From: a bacterium D16-36
GTDB lineage: Bacteria > Bacillota > Clostridia > Lachnospirales > Lachnospiraceae
Assembly (NCBI GenBank): GCA_003611745.1
Contig: RAYF01000018.1
Location: 34,214-98,213, forward strand
Reading direction: 5' to 3'
DNA: 64,000 nucleotides
Shown here: in pieces, positions 58,056 to 64,000 of the stretch
Position numbering within the stretch: the stretch's first letter is position 1
How the letters are laid out: each line of letters starts with the position of its first letter
Notes under the pieces: generated by a model
What the model was told of the DNA's origin: nothing
Database searches by the model: none
What the model saw: only the letters and a program-made list of their open reading frames with translations
Position numbers and translations under genes: made by a program

Positions 58056-58844
58056 TTATACAACAAAAATCAGCAAAGAATAACAGATACATACAATATA
58101 TGCCACAAAATCCTGCCCGCGGTACCGCAGTGGATGCATCTTCGTCCGCCCCGCCCCTCCATGGTAGCATCTCGCATCCATTGCAAGCGCCAAATCATCT
58201 GCCCTGCGGACTGCCGATACAAAAAGAGGTATCAAAATGGGCACCATACTTTTGAGCCGCTGCATAATGCTGCCGCTCTCAAAATCAGCACCCCTGGCCG
58301 CCTGCGCCTTCATAATTTTATCTGTCTCATCTACCAAAATCGGTATAAAGCGCAGTGCGATAGACATCATCATGGACAGCTCGTGTACTGGAACACGAAG
58401 ATGCCTAAGCGGCCCAAGGAGCTTCTCCAAAGCGTCCGTCAACTGGTTCGGCGTTGTTGTAAATGTCATCAGTGATGAACCCAGCACAAGAAAAATCAGG
58501 CGAAGCGCAATAAAAATCGTTTTATACAACCCTTCCCAAGTCAGGTCAATCACTCCCCATGTAAAAAAGGATTCCCCAGGTGTCCAAAACAAATTCAAAA
58601 CGGAAGTAAAAATCAGTACAAAAAAAACAGGTTTTAATCCCCGCAGAATATAGGAAAGCGGCACCTTTGACAAAAATACTATCACTCCAAAAAAAACTAC
58701 CGCTGCTGCATACCCGGCAAAACCGCGGAAAGCAAACAGGGAGATAATATACAAAAGTGTCCCTACAATCTTCACTCTGGGATCAAGCCTGTGAATCACA
58801 GAGTCCGCCCTATAATATTGTCCAATCGTAATATCACGAATCAT
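58056..58844 (-). CDS. ecfT: ECF transporter transmembrane subunit EcfT
   Basis: A 262-residue membrane protein with about five or six helices, starting MIRDITIGQYYRADSVIHRL. The two coupling-helix motifs are AQAARGADFESG near residue 183 and LAMDARCYHGG near residue 222. EcfT couples the EcfA1/A2 ATPases to exchangeable S components for vitamins and metals. It begins 9 bases after ecfA2. Confidence 0.94.
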   Translation of the reverse strand: MIRDITIGQYYRADSVIHRLDPRVKIVGTLLYIISLFAFRGFAGYAAAVVFFGVIVFLSKVPLSYILRGLKPVFFVLIFTSVLNLFWTPGESFFTWGVIDLTWEGLYKTIFIALRLIFLVLGSSLMTFTTTPNQLTDALEKLLGPLRHLRVPVHELSMMMSIALRFIPILVDETDKIMKAQAARGADFESGSIMQRLKSMVPILIPLFVSAVRRADDLALAMDARCYHGGAGRTKMHPLRYRGQDFVAYIVCICYSLLIFVV

Positions 58845-58853
58845 TCCTGCCTC

Positions 58854-59702
58854 CTATTTTTCCAGCCACCTAAGGATTGCGGCGGCGCTCTCATCCGCCG
58901 TAAGGCAGTCCTGCTCTATGCCTGCACCACGTTCCGCCAAACGATGCACCAACTGTGCTGCCTGCGGCACCCCCAGGCCAATCTGCTGCAGTTCCTTCTC
59001 GTAGTGGAATATCCTGCGCGGCTTACCATCTAATACAATCTGCCCCTGATTCATTACAACCACCCTGTCAGCATATTCTGCCACATCCTCCATGCTGTGG
59101 GAAACAAAAACAATCGTTATCCCACGCTCTTCATGCAGCTTTTTTAAGAGTGAAAATATCTCTCTCCTGCCTGCAGGGTCAAGCCCCGCCATCGGCTCGT
59201 CCAACACCAGAAATTCCGGCTGCATCGCTAAGACCCCGGCAATCGCCACACGGCGCTTCTGCCCTCCCGACAACGCCAAAACAGACACATCAAGCAGTTC
59301 TTCACTAATCCCGACATCTTTTAATGCCTGAAAAGAATTTAATTCAACCTGCAGCGGCTCCTGCCCCATATTCCTCGGTCCAAATTCTACATCTTTGATA
59401 ACGGTCGCCTCAAAAAGCTGGTGCTCAGGATACTGGAATACCAGACCGACCTTACTCCGCAGCCTCTTCATGGAAAAGCCCTTGCTATAAATATTTTCTC
59501 CCTGAAAATAAACCTCCCCCTGTGTCGCCCGTTCAAGCCCATTAAACAATTGTATCAGCGTAGATTTTCCCGAACCGGTATGGCCGACAATGGCAAGAAA
59601 CTCACCTTTATGGATTTCAAGGCTGATATCCTTTAGCGCCTGCCCGCAATCGCTTCCACTCTTTCCATACGTATAACTTACATTTTTTAACACAATCGAC
59701 AT
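58854..59702 (-). CDS. ecfA2: ECF transporter ATPase EcfA2
   Basis: A 282-residue ABC ATPase. Walker A is AIVGHTGSGKSTLIQLFNGL, the Q-loop FQYPEHQLF, the signature VLALSGGQKRRVAIAG and Walker B FLVLDEPMAGLDP. The QLFEATV region after the Q-loop fits the A2 type. It lies 73 bases downstream of ecfA1 and 9 bases before ecfT. It energises vitamin and metal uptake through ECF modules. Confidence 0.94.
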   Translation of the reverse strand: MSIVLKNVSYTYGKSGSDCGQALKDISLEIHKGEFLAIVGHTGSGKSTLIQLFNGLERATQGEVYFQGENIYSKGFSMKRLRSKVGLVFQYPEHQLFEATVIKDVEFGPRNMGQEPLQVELNSFQALKDVGISEELLDVSVLALSGGQKRRVAIAGVLAMQPEFLVLDEPMAGLDPAGRREIFSLLKKLHEERGITIVFVSHSMEDVAEYADRVVVMNQGQIVLDGKPRRIFHYEKELQQIGLGVPQAAQLVHRLAERGAGIEQDCLTADESAAAILRWLEK

Positions 59703-59775
59703 GCCGCTTCCCTTTCCGCTCCCTTAGAGCGTATTTGAAAACTAAAATTCCATAATCAGTTACCCAATGTATTGC

Positions 59776-60672
59776 TTAGGAACAGTTCCTTATTTTCAAT
59801 AATTCCTCCGCCAATTCATCAATCGACAGAATATCCTCCCTGACAAAAACTCCAGCTGCCCTTAACTTCCTCACAATCTGTGTAACCTGCGGCACTTCCA
59901 AACGGCACTCCTCCAGCTTCCCTATCTGCCCAAATACCTGCAAAGGCATTCCGGAAAGCGCAACCTTCCCCTGTTTCATAACATAGATATAATCCGCCTT
60001 CGCCGCCTCTTCCATAAAATGGGTTATCAAAATAATAGTAATGTTCTCCCTTCTGTTAAAGCGCTGTACTGTTTGCATAACACTTTTCCGTCCGGATGGG
60101 TCAAGCATCGCTGTTGCCTCGTCCAAAATAATACATTTGGGGCGCATCGCCATAATCCCTGCAATCGCTACCCTCTGCTTCTGCCCTCCGGATAAACGGT
60201 TCGGCGAGTGTTTGCGGTACTCATACACCCCAGCCTCTTTCAAACTCTCCTCCACCCTGCACAGTATCTCCTCCGTCGGAACCCCCATATTTTCCGGGCC
60301 AAATCCGACATCTTCCTCCACAACATTAGCGATAATCTGATTGTCCGGATTCTGAAACACCATCCCCGCCGTCTGCCTGACCGCCAATATATTATCCTGC
60401 TCCAGAGTATTCATCCCATCTATATAAACAGTTCCCTCGGTCGGAAACAAAAGGGCATTCAAATGCTTGGCAAATGTAGATTTTCCGGAACCGTTCGCTC
60501 CCAGAACCGCCACAAAATCCCCCTGTTTTATCTGGATATCCACACCGTCCACCGCACGCACGATGCCCGTAACATTGCCATCTTCATCCCTCCTGCTGTA
60601 CTCATGCACCAGATTATGGGACTCCGCCAATACTGCTTCTCCATTTCGTCCTTCTCTTTTTCCATCTTTCAA
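59776..60672 (-). CDS. ecfA1: ECF transporter ATPase EcfA1
   Basis: A 298-residue ABC ATPase. Walker A is AVLGANGSGKSTFAKHLNAL, the Q-loop FQNPDNQIIA, the signature LSGGQKQRVAIAG and Walker B CIILDEATAMLDP, the A1-type ending. The start is TTG 60672, with GGCGGTGA upstream. Its TTG overlaps the TGA stop of the preceding PDDEXK-type gene (TTGA), indicating translational coupling to an unusual upstream neighbour. Confidence 0.94.
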   Translation of the reverse strand: MKDGKREGRNGEAVLAESHNLVHEYSRRDEDGNVTGIVRAVDGVDIQIKQGDFVAVLGANGSGKSTFAKHLNALLFPTEGTVYIDGMNTLEQDNILAVRQTAGMVFQNPDNQIIANVVEEDVGFGPENMGVPTEEILCRVEESLKEAGVYEYRKHSPNRLSGGQKQRVAIAGIMAMRPKCIILDEATAMLDPSGRKSVMQTVQRFNRRENITIILITHFMEEAAKADYIYVMKQGKVALSGMPLQVFGQIGKLEECRLEVPQVTQIVRKLRAAGVFVREDILSIDELAEELLKIRNCS

Positions 60673-62345
60673 ACTGAATCACCGCCTATTAAAACCTTTT
60701 TTCCCTCAAATGCAAAGCCGTACTTCCTGATTCTATCTTTGCTAACCCCATGGTCCAATAAGACCTGCTCGTACTGCTTATCCTCAATCTGTTTTAATGC
60801 CTGTGCCACGGTCTCCTTTAAATCGCCCTCATCATCCGGATCATGTACCTTAAATTCCAGAATAATCCCATCATCTTCTTTTTTCAGCGGCTCCAGCAAT
60901 ACATCATAACGCCCAAATCCGCTTTCCCTGTTTGATGCCACTGCATAACGGCCTGCGAGGTCAACTAACAGCCCCAAAACAAATCCATGATAAAAACGCT
61001 CTGGATTTGTCTCCCCGGAAGGCTTATTTCCTCCATCAAATGAACTGAACATTGACTTTGACATCCTATTCATATATGCATTCATCGCCTTTAAATCCCC
61101 TTGCAGCAGGGAACGGACAAACCCATTATAATTCGGCGCATCCTCACAAAACCAGTCAAGAACCATATTTTCAAACATCTGCCGCACTTCATAATTTGTC
61201 AGGGATAATTCATAATTCCTTCCCATGGCTGCCGTCACTTTCAAGTACCCGGCTGCCAAAAGAAGGCTCCACACAGCACTCTCATTCTGCTCCAACTGAC
61301 TGTACACAATCTCCTCGTCAATTCTGCTCTCAATTGTCCTGCCCGATAGAAGCTGTTCAAACTGCATCTTAATCTCTTTGTCACCTTTTCTCAGCAGGCT
61401 TCCTGCCAGTCCATTAGAGCTTGTATTTGCCCAGTAAGCCCCAAGCTTTCTTTGGTCCAGAAAATTAATGATAGACCATGGATTATAAATATCCTGCAGC
61501 CCACCAACAGCAAAACCATCATACCACTTTCTGACATCCTCCCTATTTTCCATGCCAAATTCATCCATGGCAGCAAACACTTCCTCTTCTGTAAAACCAA
61601 AACAGGAGGCATATTCATTTGATATCATAGTCACTACCTTTAAATTATTCAAATCGGAATACATGGACTCCCTGCTCACCCTTGTGATTCCTGTCATAAC
61701 TGCACGTTCCAGAAAAGGATTTGTCTTAAACGTATTGTTAAATAGATTCCTGATAAAAGAGAGCAATTCTTTCCAATATCCATTGACATATGCCTCCTGC
61801 ATCGGAGTATCATATTCATCTAACAGGATAATAACCTTCTTGCCATAATAACGAAACAAATACTCCGACAGTCGGTTTAATGACATTGCCGCATCACTAT
61901 TCTCCATCCCGTGCCCGATGCGGTCAAAAAATGCTTTATCCTTCTCACCAAGCTTGCCGCAGTCTCTTAAAAACTCATACTCAGAATATAAATTCGTGAT
62001 AATCTGGTTAATCTGAGACTTGGCGCCAGGATAATTATCTTCCTTCACTCCGGCAAAAGACAGGCTGATAACCGGGTATGTCCCCTGCAGTTTCTGAAAC
62101 TTCTCTTCCCCCCATATAAAAAGATTCTCAAATATCTTTCCCTGCCCCTTGTATTTGATGCTCCAAAACCGCTCCAGCATATTCATATTAAGCGTCTTTC
62201 CAAAACGCCTCGGCCTTGTTATCAGAGTAACTTCGTCTGCGCTCTCCCACCATTCTTTAATAAAATTGGTTTTATCTATATAAAAGTAACCATTGGAAAC
62301 TATTTTTTCAAAATCCTGCACCCCTACCGCTACCGTCCTTGCCAT
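60669..62345 (-). CDS. AAA-ATPase-like protein with PDDEXK nuclease domain (second copy)
   Basis: A 558-residue paralogue of the protein at 26498-28162, with long identical runs such as RPRRFGKTLNM and LLDEYDTPMQEAY. The P-loop-like VTLITRPRRFGKT is near residue 40, the Walker-B-like KKVIILLDEYDT near residue 195 and the nuclease core RYDVLLEP...GIILEFKVHDP near the end. ATG 62345 follows AAAGAGGTG; the frame is open to 62399. It is directly coupled to ecfA1, though a functional link is unlikely. It probably inserted at the head of the operon and now shares its transcription. Confidence 0.85.
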   Translation of the reverse strand: MARTVAVGVQDFEKIVSNGYFYIDKTNFIKEWWESADEVTLITRPRRFGKTLNMNMLERFWSIKYKGQGKIFENLFIWGEEKFQKLQGTYPVISLSFAGVKEDNYPGAKSQINQIITNLYSEYEFLRDCGKLGEKDKAFFDRIGHGMENSDAAMSLNRLSEYLFRYYGKKVIILLDEYDTPMQEAYVNGYWKELLSFIRNLFNNTFKTNPFLERAVMTGITRVSRESMYSDLNNLKVVTMISNEYASCFGFTEEEVFAAMDEFGMENREDVRKWYDGFAVGGLQDIYNPWSIINFLDQRKLGAYWANTSSNGLAGSLLRKGDKEIKMQFEQLLSGRTIESRIDEEIVYSQLEQNESAVWSLLLAAGYLKVTAAMGRNYELSLTNYEVRQMFENMVLDWFCEDAPNYNGFVRSLLQGDLKAMNAYMNRMSKSMFSSFDGGNKPSGETNPERFYHGFVLGLLVDLAGRYAVASNRESGFGRYDVLLEPLKKEDDGIILEFKVHDPDDEGDLKETVAQALKQIEDKQYEQVLLDHGVSKDRIRKYGFAFEGKKVLIGGDSV

Positions 62346-62435
62346 CGCATCACCTCTTTCCATACAGCAATAACAGTTTATCCCATTTAATACCTCCAAT
62401 CATTATAACTGGCACTATATGCCGCGTCAAGAATC

Positions 62436-62848
62436 TGGAGGCAATTTTCAGTCGATACTCATTACTGTCCCCATACTAATATGTCATCATTTGCATTCTG
62501 TTGTTTTCTAAATGATAACTCCCTGTTATCCATCAATTCCCGATGTGCCTGCGTCCGGCTGTGTTTCTGTTTTTTTGCTCTCATGAAGTACAATACGCCT
62601 TAAAAAAGTCTGCGATATGCCGCAAGACAGATAGTTCCTCGGAAAGGCGAAATGTTGCAAGGCATATCACAGACTTTCTTTTAGGCGTTTTACTTGCTTG
62701 CAAAGTAAAAAACAGAAACATAACCGGATGCAGGCACAAACCAAACTTGATGGATAACAGAGAGTTATCATTAAATAAACATCAGCTGTAAATGATGACA
62801 TATTAATTGGGGGCAACAATGAAGATATCGACTGAAAATTGATTTCCA
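62436..62848. repeat. 413-bp foldback element
   Basis: Left and right ends are imperfect inverted copies over about 180 bases each. CAATTTTCAGTCGATA, ATATGTCATCATTT, ATGATAACT.CCTGTTATCC, TGTGCCTGC.TCCGG and a central AGTCTGCGATATGCC/GGCATATCACAGACT stem are recognisable in both. Smaller palindromes (GATAAC/GTTATC) are nested inside. No frame with a ribosome site is present. One end is repeated alone at 54546-54600. It is most likely a MITE or foldback transposon; the central stem might also act as a terminator or RNA hairpin. Confidence 0.7.
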
Positions 62849-63008
62849 TGGGCATTTTAGCAGGAAAATGGAATCCTCTCTCCACCGTTAGTTGATTTAC
62901 CCACATATTTTTATCTGATACAATGGGGTTGTAACTGTTAAACGTACGACAAAATAGAAGTCAGGTATTACAGGCCTGAATTTATCATTACTAAAGGGAG
63001 GGCTAAAT

Positions 63009-63842
63009 ATGGTTCAGAAAAACTTTGGAGTTAAAATCTTAGAATATCGGCAAAATAAGGGATTGACACAGGAGGAATTGGCAGGGCGGATTGGCGTGAC
63101 ACCGCAGGCACTAAGTAAATGGGAACGCGGACAGAGCCTGCCAGACATCGCGCTTCTGGCAGAACTATGCCAAGTGTTAGGATGCAGTGCAGATTATCTC
63201 TTAGGAATAGATGGCACAAAAATAACTGAGAATGACGATAAGAACGCTCAAAATGAGATTCTGGAAAATCTTAGAAACTGTATAGAACCACTGGAATTAA
63301 CCTTCGGCGAAAAACTTATATCTATTTTTATGGATAACAGTTATATTGAACAAGTTATTCAAGTACGGAAAGATTTATCAAAGATGGGAATTTTAATGCC
63401 CCTTGTAAGGGTCAGGGATGATTTGCAGCTTACCCAAAGGGAATTTGCGATAATATCTTATAATAAAATATTATACCATGAAAAATTGCCAGATAATACA
63501 GATGATTCATGCCTCTATATAATGAAATGCCTGAAAAGAACAGTCAAAGAAAACTATGCAGATATATTAAACCGAGATTTAGTAAAACAAATGACAGAGA
63601 ATTTAGGAAAAAGATATCCTGCATTAATTTCTGAAGTAATTCCGTCCAGAATTTCATATGGGCTTTTGACAAATGTACTTAAAACATTCATATCAGAGGG
63701 AAACAGCTGCCTGTACCTTGTCCGGATGATAGAAATCATGGATGACATGATATGCCAAAAAAACTCCATCCCGCCAGAGGAGTTTGCTGCAAAATGCTAT
63801 AGTTCACTAACAATTGAGGATAAAAATAATAAAAAACACTAA
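63009..63842 (+). CDS. XRE-family transcriptional regulator
   Basis: A 277-residue protein. Residues 5-65 form a Cro/CI-type HTH: ILEYRQNKGLTQEELAGRIG, then VTPQALSKWERGQSLPDIAL and a CSADYLLGID end. About 200 helical residues without a recognised domain follow. The regulatory target and ligand are unknown. AAAGGGAGGG precedes the ATG. It lies alone, followed by a strong terminator hairpin. Confidence 0.85.
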   Translation: MVQKNFGVKILEYRQNKGLTQEELAGRIGVTPQALSKWERGQSLPDIALLAELCQVLGCSADYLLGIDGTKITENDDKNAQNEILENLRNCIEPLELTFGEKLISIFMDNSYIEQVIQVRKDLSKMGILMPLVRVRDDLQLTQREFAIISYNKILYHEKLPDNTDDSCLYIMKCLKRTVKENYADILNRDLVKQMTENLGKRYPALISEVIPSRISYGLLTNVLKTFISEGNSCLYLVRMIEIMDDMICQKNSIPPEEFAAKCYSSLTIEDKNNKKH

Positions 63843-63850
63843 AATAGCCT

Positions 63851-63907
63851 CTCACCAAAAGAGTGCAGGCCCCCAGTAATTGATTAGGTATTGCACTCTT
63901 TGGTGAG
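63851..63907 (+). terminator. terminator of the XRE regulator gene
   Basis: CTCACCAAAAGAGTGCA pairs with TGCACTCTTTGGTGAG over 16 positions, 10 bases after the stop codon. It is followed by an AT-rich run rather than a clean T tract. Confidence 0.6.
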
Positions 63908-63932
63908 ATAATATATATTTGTTTGGGAGTGT

Positions 63933-63986
63933 AAAATAAAGTGTGTAAGTTAGAAATGCAAAAACTCTAACTGCACACTTTATTTT
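63933..63986. repeat. inverted repeat resembling an insertion-sequence end
   Basis: AAAATAAAGTGTG pairs exactly with CACACTTTATTTT, with an inner GTTAG/CTAAC pair. It is preceded by GGGAGTGT. GTGTAAAATAAAGTGTGTAA-type ends are seen in IS256-like elements as I recall them. The window stops before any transposase, so a terminator hairpin is the alternative. Confidence 0.45.
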
Positions 63987-64000
63987 TCTGTATAAGGTGT

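Overview
The window looks like a chromosomal segment of a Gram-positive anaerobe of the Lachnospiraceae type (Clostridia). The evidence is moderate-to-low GC, strong AGGAGG ribosome sites with frequent TTG starts, Clostridia-type RpoB/RpoC, a stand-alone sensory [FeFe]-hydrogenase, BspA-like and Ig-like surface proteins, sporulation DNA (spoIIID) and many Rpn, Uma2 and PDDEXK accessory genes. The genus cannot be fixed from sequence alone.

Most striking find: the mother-cell sporulation regulator gene spoIIID is split by an 8,336-bp element. The N-terminal half (minus strand, 33212-33343) has a good ribosome site and a sigma-E-like promoter. The C-terminal half lies at 24756-24896. Between them, on the same strand, are a large serine recombinase whose stop codon sits in the left junction, a PDDEXK-type AAA protein, a small ORF, a Fic protein, a DUF4143 ATPase and an RloA/RloB-type pair. 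Both junctions share TATGTA. Joining them restores an 83-codon SpoIIID reading frame exactly, and the excised circle would carry a 20-bp site with perfect 9-bp inverted arms. This is the architecture of sigK-skin-type elements, in a gene I do not know as a described target.

Layout. 1-3.6 kb: MATE transporter (cut by the window edge), DUF1292 protein, two foldback repeats and an Rpn nuclease gene. 3.9-13.5 kb: an expressed Ig-like surface protein (minus) facing a promoterless, 5'-truncated copy (plus), which together form inverted repeats of about 3.3 kb around Uma2 and IS66 debris, a Uma2 gene, and a type I toxin/antisense RNA locus. 14-21.7 kb: rpoB-rpoC. 22.1-24.6 kb: a GH3 glycosidase. 24.8-33.4 kb: the split spoIIID and its element. 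33.5-36.4 kb: trkA-trkH potassium uptake. 36.5-43.1 kb: a sensory hydrogenase/chemotaxis fusion and surface proteins. 43.4-44.5 kb: two more type I toxin loci with antisense RNAs. 44.7-52.3 kb: a Ser/Asn-rich protein, rhodanese, AGCS and AEC transporters, SAH hydrolase and a zinc-ribbon membrane protein. 52.6-57.1 kb: an ABC exporter and a pyruvyl-transferase-like protein. 57.2-62.3 kb: ecfA1-ecfA2-ecfT-truA headed by a second PDDEXK-type AAA gene. 62.4-64 kb: a 413-bp foldback element, an XRE regulator and a possible IS end.

All functions are read from sequence features and recalled family patterns. No searches were run.
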